A stretch of DNA of 64,000 nt from an uncultured Acetobacterium sp. (GCF_963664135.1 NZ_OY760905.1:992001-1056000), one strand, 5' to 3'; shown: positions 1-8,829, counted from the stretch's first letter. Notes: generated by a model from the letters alone, not told the origin. Program-made: numbers and translations.

Positions 1-36
1 TTTAATTAAGCTAAACAACTACTGATATTAACATGG

Positions 37-663
37 TCAATTTCCTTTATAATTTTTTGACACAAAAACATTTTTACTGTCATTCTCCCCAATCACATTC
101 AACCACTTCTCCCCATCCCGACCATCTCTTACATCCCCGGTCACAAAGGTCTCCACAATCTCCAACCCCGCTACCTGCTCAATCAGCACCTTCAGCCGTT
201 CTTCATCAAAATCCGTAAAATAGCGGCCGTTCCGCTCTCCTTCAAAATCCCCATATTTAAAGGAAGCATATAAATAACCGCCGGGTCTTAAGGCCCGGGC
301 GACTTTCCGGAAGATGTCGGTCAGTTCGGCATAGGGCACATGCAGCAGCGAGGCGCAGGCCCAGACGCCGTCAAAGGTCTGATCAAAATCCAGCTCATCA
401 AAGGTTTTACAGATAACTTCCTGGCCGATGTAGTCTCCGGCCAGTTTGCAACAGGCCTGGGAGCCGTCCACGGCGGTGACTTGGTAACCGGCATCCAGAA
501 ACGCTTTGGCATCCCGGCCGGAACCACAGCCCAGATCGAGGATGTGTGCCTGCAACGGCAACAGCTTTAGAAAGCGACGGTGCAGTTTGCTGAGGTCGGC
601 ATCGATGGTGCCCTGGACAAAGGTATGGGCGGTTTGGTTATAGTAGTGCAGGGTTTTATTCAT
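37..663 (-). CDS. Class I SAM-dependent methyltransferase
   Basis: A 208-residue soluble protein with the Rossmann-type methyltransferase fold. Motif I is DLGCGSGRDAKAFLDAG near residues 43-59, followed by the acidic loop VTAVDGS and a motif IV-like VWACASLLHVP near residue 105; RALRPGGYLYASFKYG is the usual post-motif strand. These are the marks of the methyltransferase 11/12 group, which methylates small molecules; the substrate cannot be read from sequence. The start at 663 has the ribosome site CAGGAG eight bases upstream. It begins 21 bases after the stop of the PLD/helicase gene, so the two are probably co-transcribed. It carries no DNA-methylase motif (no NPPY or PC motif), which argues against a restriction-modification role. 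Confidence 0.85.
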   Translation of the reverse strand: MNKTLHYYNQTAHTFVQGTIDADLSKLHRRFLKLLPLQAHILDLGCGSGRDAKAFLDAGYQVTAVDGSQACCKLAGDYIGQEVICKTFDELDFDQTFDGVWACASLLHVPYAELTDIFRKVARALRPGGYLYASFKYGDFEGERNGRYFTDFDEERLKVLIEQVAGLEIVETFVTGDVRDGRDGEKWLNVIGENDSKNVFVSKNYKGN

Positions 664-684
664 GGTGTTCTCCTGTAAAAAATC

Positions 685-3234
685 TTATATTTGTTGCAGT
701 TTTTCCAGCCGTTCTTTGTAGAAACGCTTAGTGCGGTAATCGATGATATCTTTAAACTGTTTAATAAAAACCGGGTTGGCAAGATAACTTTCCAGTTCGG
801 GTGCCAGACAGAAGCGGTCACCGCTTTGATAAAAGAATTCCCCGGCCGATTGGGCCAGAAAATGAACCGGGTTACGGTTAGCCAGGCTGACATATTCTTT
901 TTTACCCCAGCTGATGGCATTGGCGGTGCTTTTGTCCCGGAGCAGATCGACCCGGTTTGAGCCTTTTTCATAGAAAGACTTAAAACTCTGGTAAAGATCT
1001 TCGTCATCGATTTCCAACTTCATCTTGCCGCCGTTATAAAACGCCAGCAGCACCGGCATCTTATAGGTTTTTGACATGGCGGTGTTTTCGATGTTTTTAA
1101 GAAAGGCGTGACCCGGCGTTCCCAGCAGTTCTTTTTCGGCTGCTGTGATCTGGCCGATCGCATCAAGAAAGGACAGATAATCCCGAAACGGATTGAGGTC
1201 TTTTTTACTGCGGATTGTCTGATAGATGGATTCATCCAGATGGACATAGAGATCCAGCCGCAGCGGCCGTCGCCCCAGTTCATCGCTGATGCGGTCAAAT
1301 TCATCAAGCAGCCGATCTTTAATTTTCTTCTGATCCCGAGCCATCTTTTTAAACAGATCAATCAGTTTAAAATCAAAATCGACCAGACAGTCCACCGGGT
1401 AGTCGTCTTCCTGCGGCAGCCGGAAGACGGATCGGCCGGATGGTTCCGGCGGGGGTTCATTGGTCAGCAGAAACGGCACCAGATTGGCTTTTTGATAGTT
1501 GCCCATAAAATCCAGCACGTTGACATAATTTTTCCCCCGGGTCTTGCGCAGGCCCCGGCCCAGTTGCTGTAAAAAGACAATCGGTGATTGGGTCGGTCTG
1601 AGAAACAGCACCATATCGAGTTCGGGGATATCCAGCCCCTCGTTAAACATGTCCACCGAAAAAATAACCGCAAGCTTCCCGGTTTTCAGATCGCTGATGG
1701 CTGGCTCCCGTTCCCGGATCAGCTCCCGCTGTTCCGCATTGACGGTGCCGCTGATGACCGCGCAACAGGCGATTCCTTGTTCCCGAAAATAATTGGTCAT
1801 ATACAGAGCATGGCGACGGTTGATGCAGAAGCCCAGCGCCCGGCGACTGCCATATTTGGCATAGTGCTTAAAAATCAGGTTGCCCCGTTTGTTGACGCTG
1901 GCCAGTTGGCCCAGCTGCTCGCTGTCGTACTGGCCATTGCGGTAGTCCACGTGGTCATAATCCAGATCATCATAGATACCATAATAGCGGAAGGGTACCA
2001 GCCAGCCTTTGTTGATCGCCTCTTTGAGCCGCACCTCATAAACCACGTTGTAGTCGCAGAGCGCAAAAACATCCTGATTATCCAGCCGCTCCGGGGTGGC
2101 GGTGAGACCCAGCAGAAATTTCGGCCGGAAATAATCGATGATGTTCTGATAATAGTCGGACACGGCGTGATGGAATTCATCGATGATAATATAGTCAAAG
2201 GCATCCGCAGCAAAGGGGCCATTCGCCAGATAGGCGGGATTCCCCAGGGTCTGGACCGAGGCGAAAATAATATCGGCATCGGTATCTTTCCGGGTGCCGT
2301 TGAAATGGCCGGCGGACAGCTCCCGGCGCACACATTTGAAAGTATATTCCGCCTGGCTGAGGATTTCGTCGCGATGCGCCACAAACAGAATCCGGTTGAA
2401 GTCTCTGGAATCAAAGGCGGCCAAAAATGTTTTGCCGATGCCGGTGGCAGCCACAATCAGGCCCTTGTCGAGCTGTTCCCGGCGAAAGTTTTTAAGGGCG
2501 TACAGGGCTTCCACCTGGGCGCCGGTGGGTTGCGGAAAGGCAATCAGCGGCGCCGGGTCCGGGATAACCGGATCAACGATAAATGCCGCCTGTCCCTGGG
2601 CCACCCGATCGGGGGTTTCGGCCGGATCGGCAACCGCTGGGCACGCCTCCTCTATTTCTTCGATTTGCTGAATAATCTTGGGGCGAATCCATTGTTTTGA
2701 GTATTTTTTCAGTTCAGTATCATCAATGATCAGGGAATGATTGACCAGCAGCGCTTCAAAGATCTGCCAGAAAGTGGCGCAATCGGCGGGATGCTCCCGG
2801 GAATTAAGCCGGTAATTCCACTCAATGCCATTGGTCAGGGCTGATTTAGACAGGTTGGAGGAACCGACAAATACTTCGTCGTAATCCGGATAGCGGAAAA
2901 AATAGGCCTTGGCGTGGAAGGAATGATTGGGGACGTTGTAAAAGCGCAACTCCAGCCGCTCCCCCAGGGCATCCTTTAGCAGATAGAGGGCTTCGGGCTG
3001 GGTGATGTTGAGATAATTGCCGCAGAGAATCCGAATGGCGACGCCCTTATCCACAGCGGTTTTAAGATCATCGAGAATGAGTCGGATTCCTGACACCATT
3101 AAAAAAGACACGTTCATGTCAATTTTTTCGGCCCGGAAGATGGCTTCCTTGAGGTGCGGATAAAGATGAACCGTCTCCCCGGTGAAACAATTCTGATTGG
3201 TGGCATTGGCGCCAATTATCTGGTAGGTTCCCAT
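685..3234 (-). CDS. Phospholipase-D-like / SF2 helicase fusion
   Basis: An 849-residue two-part enzyme. The N-terminus (about residues 10-150) is a PLD-family nuclease-like domain with NHSFHAKAYFF followed by VGSSNLSKSAL, the HxK...N/S pattern of this fold. The middle is a superfamily 2 helicase: Walker A AATGIGKT near residue 262, DEFH motif II near 352, LLGLTATPER motif III, and QQLGRGLRKTRGK motif VI. The C-terminal 200 residues are helical and charged. This architecture (PLDc plus SSL2-like helicase) is found in bacterial accessory and defence-type loci, but no partner nuclease or modification gene is seen here. An upstream in-frame extension to 3348 is possible; I chose ATG 3234 because AGAGGAAG stands five bases before it and the longer forms lack a ribosome site. 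Confidence 0.85.
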   Translation of the reverse strand: MGTYQIIGANATNQNCFTGETVHLYPHLKEAIFRAEKIDMNVSFLMVSGIRLILDDLKTAVDKGVAIRILCGNYLNITQPEALYLLKDALGERLELRFYNVPNHSFHAKAYFFRYPDYDEVFVGSSNLSKSALTNGIEWNYRLNSREHPADCATFWQIFEALLVNHSLIIDDTELKKYSKQWIRPKIIQQIEEIEEACPAVADPAETPDRVAQGQAAFIVDPVIPDPAPLIAFPQPTGAQVEALYALKNFRREQLDKGLIVAATGIGKTFLAAFDSRDFNRILFVAHRDEILSQAEYTFKCVRRELSAGHFNGTRKDTDADIIFASVQTLGNPAYLANGPFAADAFDYIIIDEFHHAVSDYYQNIIDYFRPKFLLGLTATPERLDNQDVFALCDYNVVYEVRLKEAINKGWLVPFRYYGIYDDLDYDHVDYRNGQYDSEQLGQLASVNKRGNLIFKHYAKYGSRRALGFCINRRHALYMTNYFREQGIACCAVISGTVNAEQRELIREREPAISDLKTGKLAVIFSVDMFNEGLDIPELDMVLFLRPTQSPIVFLQQLGRGLRKTRGKNYVNVLDFMGNYQKANLVPFLLTNEPPPEPSGRSVFRLPQEDDYPVDCLVDFDFKLIDLFKKMARDQKKIKDRLLDEFDRISDELGRRPLRLDLYVHLDESIYQTIRSKKDLNPFRDYLSFLDAIGQITAAEKELLGTPGHAFLKNIENTAMSKTYKMPVLLAFYNGGKMKLEIDDEDLYQSFKSFYEKGSNRVDLLRDKSTANAISWGKKEYVSLANRNPVHFLAQSAGEFFYQSGDRFCLAPELESYLANPVFIKQFKDIIDYRTKRFYKERLEKLQQI

Positions 3235-3464
3235 GTCTTCCTCTTTCTGACTTAGTTGCTGATATGCCAATTGTTTATCTTGAAAGGCAAACAAATTGGC
3301 GCGTGTTGTCAGTTTCATAAACGGTTGAGTAAACTGGCAGCTAAGCAAATGGCAGTTTATTCACAGTATCCGATTAACCACAAAGCAATCATGCCCTTTC
3401 CTGGCCCCAATGCTATTATCGAGGCATAATTTTTGATTATTTATCGCGTTAAACTCATTATTTT

Positions 3465-3492
3465 ATTATACGCTATTCTCGCCAGTTTTCAA
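3465..3492 (-). promoter_or_regulatory. Sigma-A-type promoter for the PLD/helicase operon
   Basis: On the minus strand TTGAAA (3487-3492) is followed after 16 bases by TATAAT (3465-3470). Transcription would begin near 3458 and leave a leader of about 220 nt before the start codon at 3234. Nothing else was recognised in the 3235-3660 interval. Confidence 0.55.
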
Positions 3493-3659
3493 AATATATC
3501 AAGTGTAAATTATCGCCTTTTTCTGCTTTTACTGAAAACTCTGACATCTGCTAAAAATCCGGTGTGCGCCACCCCAGCCAATGCCATGGTTACTTCACTT
3601 TCTTGTCGGTTATTTGGCATTGCTCAAAACGGTATTTTATTGTTTTGTTTATAAGCATC

Positions 3660-3687
3660 AAAAAAAGCAGTCCCTTGGGAACTGCTC
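3660..3687 (-). terminator. Rho-independent terminator after holin
   Basis: Minus-strand hairpin AGCAGTTCCC/GGGACTGCT followed by a run of T. It lies 36 bases past the holin stop and closes the phage-like island on this side. Confidence 0.8.
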
Positions 3688-3722
3688 TTTAATCAGGTTA
3701 TTATTTAATCGGGGTTGGCGAC

Positions 3723-4142
3723 TTAGCCCGGAGGTGGTTCATCCTCCTCCCCCAACTCGGCCACCACTTGTTTCAGGCGTTTGGGGATCGGCACCCCCAG
3801 GGCGGCCAGATTTTCTGTAATGCTCAGGCCCTCGTTGGCGATGTAGAAAAAGATCATCGCCGACCGCAGCGGGGCGCCGGTACCGCCTAACAAGGTGGTG
3901 TCCAGCAGATGCCCCATGGCGACGACGGTAAAGATCAGGATTTTTCTGAGGATGCCGCGAAAACCCCGGGCGCTGGAGAGACGCTGCTGCTGGGCCGCGG
4001 CCAGAACCCCGGTCAGGTAGTCGATCACCACAAAGGCGGTGAGACAGAGGAGAAAACCGTCCCAGCCGCCCAGGAGCTGACCGATCAGGCCACCGACCAG
4101 GGCCCAGCTATACCGCCAGATGGACAAAGCCCCGGTCGGCAT
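3723..4142 (-). CDS. Phage holin, TcdE/phi-Cp family
   Basis: A 139-residue membrane protein. Hydrophobic segments are seen at about residues 10-25 (WALVGGLIGQLLGGWDG), 28-48 (FLLCLTAFVVIDYLTGVL), 68-85 (ILIFTVVAMGHLL) and 95-110. The pattern GGWDGF...VIDYLTGVLAA, then a charged loop, ILRKI and IANEGLSITENLAALGVP, is characteristic of the toxin-secretion/phage lysis holin family that includes TcdE. Holins form pores through which endolysin passes. The start lies 35 bases inside the endolysin gene with no clear ribosome site of its own, so translational coupling is likely. A TTG six codons in is an alternative start. The charged tail GEEDEPPPG is typical of holins. Confidence 0.85.
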   Translation of the reverse strand: MPTGALSIWRYSWALVGGLIGQLLGGWDGFLLCLTAFVVIDYLTGVLAAAQQQRLSSARGFRGILRKILIFTVVAMGHLLDTTLLGGTGAPLRSAMIFFYIANEGLSITENLAALGVPIPKRLKQVVAELGEEDEPPPG

Positions 4143-4653
4143 AAAGAATGGCTGCCAGCCCTAGACTTTCGGCGATGGCGGCGACGGTGTCAATCGGAAT
4201 ACCCGGGGCATGGAGATCGGCGGCCTGACCAAAGAGATGCTGGGAATTGTCGACGCCCCCCACTTCGGCGTTGCGTGTGGGACAACGGACCCCGGAGGTG
4301 ATGATCACCGGAACGTTTAAGGCATTGCGCAGGGCTTCCAGCTTCAGCAACAGCTCCAGATTCATCTCCGCCGGAAAGCCGTCACAATAGGCACCGCCGC
4401 AATCGCAGGCGAATTCCGCCCGGGCAAAATGCGGAGTCGAGCCATCGCCATCAAAAGAGATGACGCTAAGCTGCTCGGTAAAGAGCCGGTTCTCCGTGAG
4501 GCTCCCCACCTGGCCATCGGGGCTAAGTCCCGAGTCCTGCTGGAAGGCCTTAACCGCCTTCTGGGTTTTGGGTCCATCCCGGCCATCAATCGGCCCGGGA
4601 GCATAGCCCCGGGCCGCCAGGGCTTCCTGGACTTTTTTAATAAATGGGTTCAT
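4108..4653 (-). CDS. Endolysin: PG-binding domain plus M15 peptidase
   Basis: A 181-residue peptidoglycan hydrolase. Residues 3-60 are a peptidoglycan-binding type 1 domain (VQEALAARGYAPGPIDG...TQKAVKAFQQDSGLSPDG). Residues 70-181 are a peptidase M15_3 (D-Ala-D-Ala carboxypeptidase-like, zinc-dependent) domain, with SQHLFGQAADLH supplying the His and Asp ligands and GFVHLAV the terminal His. It has no signal peptide, so it depends on the overlapping holin for export. AAAGGA stands seven bases before the ATG. Upstream lies leader element copy R1, also found before two other genes of the island. Confidence 0.88.
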   Translation of the reverse strand: MNPFIKKVQEALAARGYAPGPIDGRDGPKTQKAVKAFQQDSGLSPDGQVGSLTENRLFTEQLSVISFDGDGSTPHFARAEFACDCGGAYCDGFPAEMNLELLLKLEALRNALNVPVIITSGVRCPTRNAEVGGVDNSQHLFGQAADLHAPGIPIDTVAAIAESLGLAAILYADRGFVHLAV

Positions 4654-4683
4654 CGTTTATCCTTTCAGTGATTTATTTTTGAG

Positions 4684-4770
4684 TTGCGTTTCCTGCTCAT
4701 GACAGTGGGACATTTCGGGATGTCATCCTAAGGGCTGACACGCCGTAACGTCCCCCTTTCATCCTCCGGG
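4684..4770 (-). repeat. Structured leader element, copy R1
   Basis: An 87-base element nearly identical to 8870-8957. On the minus strand it reads CCGGAGGATGAAAGGGGGAC...GTCCCACTGTCATG. The G-rich and C-rich arms pair, and inside them GTGTCA and TGACAT form a second hairpin around CCTTAGG. It lies 31 bases upstream of the endolysin start. A 33-codon frame can be read through the R2 copy but is broken by a stop in this copy, so I regard the element as RNA or DNA structure, not a gene. Confidence 0.7.
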
Positions 4771-4782
4771 ACTATGCCCTGC

Positions 4783-5007
4783 CTAGCTCATCGAAAAGGC
4801 GGTGGTGTCGGTGACGACCAGTTCAGCCTTGGCTTTGGCGATCAGGTTCATGCCATCCGGGGCAAAAATGTTTTTGGCAATGATGGCCGCCATGGCGGTG
4901 TTGACTGCATCCACTGTCAGTCCCGTCTTGGGATTGGTAATCGACATGGTGGTGGTTTTCAGATCCGACCGTTTAAAAGTCAGTTGCAAGATAGTATTTG
5001 CTGCCAT
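4783..5007 (-). CDS. DUF2922 family protein
   Basis: A 74-residue protein matching the DUF2922 pattern: LQLTFKRSDLKTTTMSITNPK at the N-terminus, then VDAVNTAMAAIIAKNIFAPDG and AKAELVVTDTT. The family is widespread in Firmicutes and commonly sits next to DUF1659; its function is unknown. Here the DUF1659 gene is its upstream neighbour, separated by a palindrome-rich insert. AAAGGAGG lies seven bases before the ATG, an excellent ribosome site, so the gene is expected to be translated well. Confidence 0.85.
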   Translation of the reverse strand: MAANTILQLTFKRSDLKTTTMSITNPKTGLTVDAVNTAMAAIIAKNIFAPDGMNLIAKAKAELVVTDTTAFSMS

Positions 5008-5035
5008 AGAGTTCCTCCTTTCGTTAGATTTGAAT

Positions 5036-5262
5036 TACGTAATGCTGAGGCACAAACAATTGTTGCTTTGTGTCGGTTTCGCAAACAATTCTGTAACGTG
5101 TAGACGAACAGTCGGTAGACTGTACGTCGTACAGTGTAAGAATTGTTTCGCGCAACCATAAGAAATCGCTATGCGAATTTCTTATGGTTCGCGGGCAGTC
5201 GCCAACTACAAGCAAGCTTGTGATTGGCTCATTGCCTTCGCGCAAACCGGCAGCAAAGCTCA
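5036..5262. repeat. Nested palindrome element between DUF2922 and DUF1659
   Basis: About 230 bases made almost entirely of inverted repeats. The clearest is AACCATAAGAAAT (5154-5166) with ATTTCTTATGGTT (5177-5189), 13 perfect pairs around a 10-base loop. Outside or beside it are GCAAACAATTCT (5081-5092) with AGAATTGTTTCGC (5139-5151), ACAGTC/GACTGT, ACTGTAC/GTACAGT, and GCCAA...TTGGC near 5210-5232. A 79-codon minus-strand frame runs through it, but the palindromic composition makes coding unlikely. It resembles a palindromic intergenic repeat inserted in the DUF1659-DUF2922 operon. Confidence 0.65.
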
Positions 5263-5281
5263 CGGACGTTTGTCATCAGCG

Positions 5282-5503
5282 TTAGACCGGTACGATCAGG
5301 CTTACTTCCTGTTTGATGACTTCTTCCAGTACCGGCTCCTGAAGCCCGGCAATGATCGTCGCCACATCATAGATGTCGGCATCAGTGGCCGCGGCTTTCA
5401 CATCGCCATAGGTGCGGCTGGTGATTTTTTCCTTACCATCGACGAGGCCGTGGTTGGAGCGGATCTGGATCTTCTGTTCCAGAAAATCAGTGGTTACTGC
5501 CAT
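5282..5503 (-). CDS. DUF1659 family protein
   Basis: A 73-residue protein of the DUF1659 family: VTTDFLEQKIQIRSNHG, then KITSRTYGDVKAAATDADIYDVATIIAGLQEPVLEEVIKQE. Function is unknown. The family is found across Firmicutes next to DUF2922, as here. GGGAGGA stands before the ATG. The pair may be co-transcribed through the intervening palindromes, which would sit in the mRNA between the two genes and could separate their expression. Confidence 0.85.
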   Translation of the reverse strand: MAVTTDFLEQKIQIRSNHGLVDGKEKITSRTYGDVKAAATDADIYDVATIIAGLQEPVLEEVIKQEVSLIVPV

Positions 5504-5658
5504 TTGGATGTCCTCCCTTCCTAGATTTGTTTTCAGTTTATCATGAGTGGCAGATGGCTTTAAATGGCGTGTTGACTGAGCAGAGTCGGACCGATAATAG
5601 AGTTAAAGCGATCCCGACTCAGACAGTCAAAAACGATAACCCAGTACCGACAACCTCA

Positions 5659-5686
5659 CCGGGTTAGTTTTAACCCGGCTTTTTTT
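5659..5686 (+). terminator. Plus-strand terminator opposite the island genes
   Basis: CCGGGTTA-GTTT-TAACCCGG followed by CT and a T run on the plus strand. All annotated genes here are on the minus strand, and on that strand the hairpin has no T run. It overlaps the stop codon of the DUF1492-like gene. It suggests plus-strand transcription, possibly an antisense RNA through the DUF1659 region. Confidence 0.6.
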
Positions 5687-6056
5687 CTGCCCCCAGCCCC
5701 CGGGCATGGAGCCGGTAGACCCAGCGCAGATCATACCCCATGGCATCCGCGATGTCGGCAAAGGGCTGGTCATTGATGTAGCGGCGGGTCAGCAGCTCCT
5801 GGATCTGGGGGCTGGCCTGGTTGTCAATGGCGGCCACCAGAGCTCGGTTGGCGGCTTCCAGCTGACGGCTGTCCCGGTCAATGGCGGCTCGGAGCTGGCC
5901 GATCTGCGCTCGACTGCGGCGATTGGTCGCCGATGTCGCCCGATAGATCAGCGCCAGCTGTTTCTGAGCATGCTCAAGAAATTGGGTATTGCGCCAGATC
6001 CGGGCCTGAAGGTCGGTGATATTGGCTTTGATCGTTTTGATGGTTTTGTTACTCAT
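5670..6056 (-). CDS. DUF1492/ArpU-like phage transcription regulator
   Basis: A 128-residue protein with a coiled-coil N-terminal half (TIKANITDLQARIWRNTQFLEHAQKQ and a run of heptads to residue 80) and a C-terminal sigma-region-4-like helix-turn-helix: LLTRRYINDQPFADIADAMG then YDLRWVYRLHARGL. This layout is that of the DUF1492/ArpU/RinA-type late regulators of Gram-positive phages, which act like sigma factors on lysis or packaging genes. I chose the ATG at 6056, preceded by AAAGGAG, over a longer frame beginning at 6254 whose extra residues run through leader element R3. Confidence 0.72.
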   Translation of the reverse strand: MSNKTIKTIKANITDLQARIWRNTQFLEHAQKQLALIYRATSATNRRSRAQIGQLRAAIDRDSRQLEAANRALVAAIDNQASPQIQELLTRRYINDQPFADIADAMGYDLRWVYRLHARGLGAEKKPG

Positions 6057-6117
6057 GAGAAGCTCCTTTCTTTTTATCGGTAGTGGTGGTACCGCCGGGC
6101 TGCTAACCCAGGGGTGC

Positions 6118-6170
6118 CGTTGCCTCCGCACGACAGGGTGACACCCGCAATCTCCCCTGACATCCTCCGG
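6118..6170 (-). repeat. Structured leader element, copy R3 (short)
   Basis: A shortened, diverged relative of R1 and R2: minus-strand CCGGAGGATG at one end, CTGTCGTGCGGAGG at the other, and the inner TGTCA/TGACA hairpin missing. Small stems GGGT/ACCC and AGGG/CCCT remain. It lies about 60 bases upstream of the DUF1492-like start. Confidence 0.5.
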
Positions 6171-6444
6171 CATGCTTTTTCCGCTACTTTTGCGTTGGTT
6201 TCTTTTTACCCGATTCCGAGCTTTCCGAATGGGTCGAAGGGGTTGGCAGGGCAAAATAACCCGTTTGTTTATTTTATTTTTTTGTTCTTAGGCACTGAGT
6301 TTGGAAAAAAAGCCTTCGATCCCTTCGAATCCCTTATTAAAGCCGTTCAAACCCTTCGCAACGGCTTCGAAAGGCTTCGAAACCGCTTCGTTTTGGGGCG
6401 ATTGGCGATAACGATTTCGCCTTTTCTTTTCGCATGCTTCAACT

Positions 6445-8829
6445 TCATGCTAAGTCTTCAAAATTCTCCAGATCAACCCCATGGTAAATCGCTCTTCTTG
6501 ACAGCGAATCCTTCGTTTTTTCGACCATCCCAAAACTTTCTTTTAACTCCATCCAGAAGCGTTTCTGACTCACTGGCCGTAGCCCCGATGACCCGCTGTA
6601 CTGCTGGTAGGCGTGGTAGAGCTGGGCCGCCGAAACCTGCCGTTCAGTCTCGACCACGCAGCAATCGGACACAAAGGACAGCACCGAGCTGCCAGCCACT
6701 CGATAGCTTTCCAGAGCGGTCTGGCTGGCGGCCGAGGTGCTGAAACGATAGCCATTGTGATCGAGGCGCGTCAGGCCCACCAGGGCCCAGTTCAGGATTC
6801 CCGGCGCCTCCCGGGCCAGCTTTTCTTTTAAATGAAGGTCCCGCTGCTGGGGCGGTTTGGGTGGCCCAAAGGGGATGATCACCAGCCGCCGGTAAAAGGC
6901 CTCACTGCGGTCGCCGAGATTTTTAGGGATGCTGTTGCAGGAAAAAACCAGCCGGGCGGTACTCTTAAAGCCGTGGGGGTCCTTGTTTTTACGCTGGGCG
7001 GTGAGCCAGTCCTCCCCGGTGATGCTCTTAAACAGGGAACTGTCGTCAATATTTTTAGACGGCAGATCGGCAAAGATATTGGCCAGCCGACCGTCCAGCT
7101 CGGCGGTCAGAAAGGTCTCGCCGAGATTTTGCCAGGAAATATTGGAGACATTGGCCGCACCCAGCAACAGCTCCTGAATCACAGAAAGCAGCGTCGATTT
7201 ACCGGCGCCCCCTTCCCCCACCAGAACAAAAGCCTTCTGCGCCCGGGTAACCGGCACCAGCAGATAACCGCACAGTTCCTGAACCAGCAGCTGGGTTTCC
7301 GGGTCCAGACAATCGTTTAAAAAGGCCGCAAAGATCGGCGCCGCCGCCTGAGGATCATAGCTCACCGCCAGTTGAATGGTTGAGAGCAGCTGGGGATCAT
7401 GGGGTTTAAGCGTCCGGGTCGACCGTTGATAGAGACCGTTTTTTAAATTGATCAGCTCTTTATTGACATTTAAGTTTTCGGGGCTGCGCAGAATTTCCAT
7501 CGTCCACTGGCCAATGACGTCGTTGATCTGATGCATCTCGACGTCATCGGTGCGCAGGTATTTACGGACGATATGCTTGCAGTGGAGCTCCTCCACCTTT
7601 TTATAGACCCCATCCAGATACTGATAATAGCATTGCCGGGAATAAAAGATGTTCTTGTGAGCCGCCAGGGCGTTGGCCAGCACCCCGGGGATTAGCCGCA
7701 GCCCGGTTCTGGTTTGCCGATACCAGGGCGGCGGCGGGATCTGACCCCGGTCCCGGGGCTGCCGGGCCGAACAGCGGCCCAACTGGGGACAGTTAAAGCC
7801 CCAGGCAGCAATCGTTTCACAGCTGAAAGGCCCGGTATTGGAGCGGCGAAACTGCTCGATTTTGGCCACCGTGGCCGCGAAGCTGTAACCGGGATGCGCC
7901 GCCGACAGCTGATGGATGGCCGCCTCGCCGCCGGGAACATCGGCCAGATTGGTGATCATCGGATACCACAACGGTTCCGGCAGGGTGGCGGCCTGTTCCT
8001 GACAATGGCGGATAAAGTCGCAGGTGCTCAGTAGCTGCTCCAGATCAAAATCCCCCCGGGGCAGATCCAGCGCCACCGCCGACCGGTTTTTGGCGCTGGT
8101 GGTGGCGGTGGTGACCGTTGTGGTAGAGGCTTTTTTTCCGGCCACGCCCCGTCCCCCGAAGCAGGGATCATCGGGATGCAGTTCGCAAAGCACGGCTGCC
8201 AGTTCGGTCTGGCGATAGCGCCGCTGGGGTTCAAACAGCAGACAGCGCACCGCCACCGGCTCACCCTTGTGGTGATCAAACCCCGGCAACCGCATCACCC
8301 GGCTGAGGTTCGCAATCACCGGATCGCCGGAAAAATGTGCTGCCAGTTGTTTCTTGAGCGGGGTGAACCGGGCCAGGTCGGGAGCGGTTTGATCAGGGGT
8401 TGCCCTTTCATCCTCCGGTAGTGCCAGCAGCCAATAGCCGTGGAGGGATTTCCGGGTCCGCACAATAATCGAGGGGGCCAGGGGGAAGGCCATCAGGTTG
8501 TCCCATTGTTCTGCCAGCGGCAGATCGTCGGCTTCGACAAACTGGGCCGCCACCGCGGTGATCTCGGCATCTTTGTGGCCGCCGGGGTTGACTACAAAAA
8601 AGATCCCCCGCTGTTCGCCGTCATTCTCCGCCCGGAGCGCCGCCAGCAGCGCCCCGTCCTGATCCGCCAGTTGGGCCGCCGTCACCGTCCGGTTGCACCC
8701 CCGGCCGCCGCGACCCTCGGGCCGGTCGGCAAAGCTACGCAAGCCATAGGGCCCGCCATGAAAGGCGGCCAGAAAGGCCGCCGGGTTAACCGCCAGGGGG
8801 ATGATGTTTTCAAATGCGTTCGTGTTCAT
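6445..8829 (-). CDS. P4-family phage primase/helicase
   Basis: A 794-residue replication protein. Residues 1-220 resemble RepB/AEP-type primase segments (NPAAFLAAF, IFFVVNPGG, SRVMRLPGFDHHKG). The centre contains a D5_N-like segment, and the C-terminal third is the superfamily 3 helicase of the P4 primase family: Walker A VGEGGAGKSTLL, Walker B-like ANIFADLP, sensor LVFSCNSIPKN, and EAFYRRLVIIPF. It would prime and unwind DNA for the element's own replication. Upstream are leader R2 and the large hairpin at 9052-9160. A ribosome site GGAG precedes the ATG. GC content is far above that of flanking chromosomal genes, a sign of transfer. Confidence 0.88.
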   Translation of the reverse strand: MNTNAFENIIPLAVNPAAFLAAFHGGPYGLRSFADRPEGRGGRGCNRTVTAAQLADQDGALLAALRAENDGEQRGIFFVVNPGGHKDAEITAVAAQFVEADDLPLAEQWDNLMAFPLAPSIIVRTRKSLHGYWLLALPEDERATPDQTAPDLARFTPLKKQLAAHFSGDPVIANLSRVMRLPGFDHHKGEPVAVRCLLFEPQRRYRQTELAAVLCELHPDDPCFGGRGVAGKKASTTTVTTATTSAKNRSAVALDLPRGDFDLEQLLSTCDFIRHCQEQAATLPEPLWYPMITNLADVPGGEAAIHQLSAAHPGYSFAATVAKIEQFRRSNTGPFSCETIAAWGFNCPQLGRCSARQPRDRGQIPPPPWYRQTRTGLRLIPGVLANALAAHKNIFYSRQCYYQYLDGVYKKVEELHCKHIVRKYLRTDDVEMHQINDVIGQWTMEILRSPENLNVNKELINLKNGLYQRSTRTLKPHDPQLLSTIQLAVSYDPQAAAPIFAAFLNDCLDPETQLLVQELCGYLLVPVTRAQKAFVLVGEGGAGKSTLLSVIQELLLGAANVSNISWQNLGETFLTAELDGRLANIFADLPSKNIDDSSLFKSITGEDWLTAQRKNKDPHGFKSTARLVFSCNSIPKNLGDRSEAFYRRLVIIPFGPPKPPQQRDLHLKEKLAREAPGILNWALVGLTRLDHNGYRFSTSAASQTALESYRVAGSSVLSFVSDCCVVETERQVSAAQLYHAYQQYSGSSGLRPVSQKRFWMELKESFGMVEKTKDSLSRRAIYHGVDLENFEDLA

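Noticed and set aside
1588..2700. Long plus-strand frame of 370 codons
   Set aside because: It lies antisense to the helicase gene, whose motifs are clear; a shadow of GC-rich coding sequence.
4684..5262. Integron attC-like sites in the palindromic spacers
   Set aside because: No RYYYAAC/GTTRRRY core pairs, no integrase, and neighbouring genes are phage-type and not cassettes.
5024..5263. 79-codon minus-strand frame between DUF2922 and DUF1659
   Set aside because: It consists of nested palindromes and lacks protein-like composition and a ribosome site.
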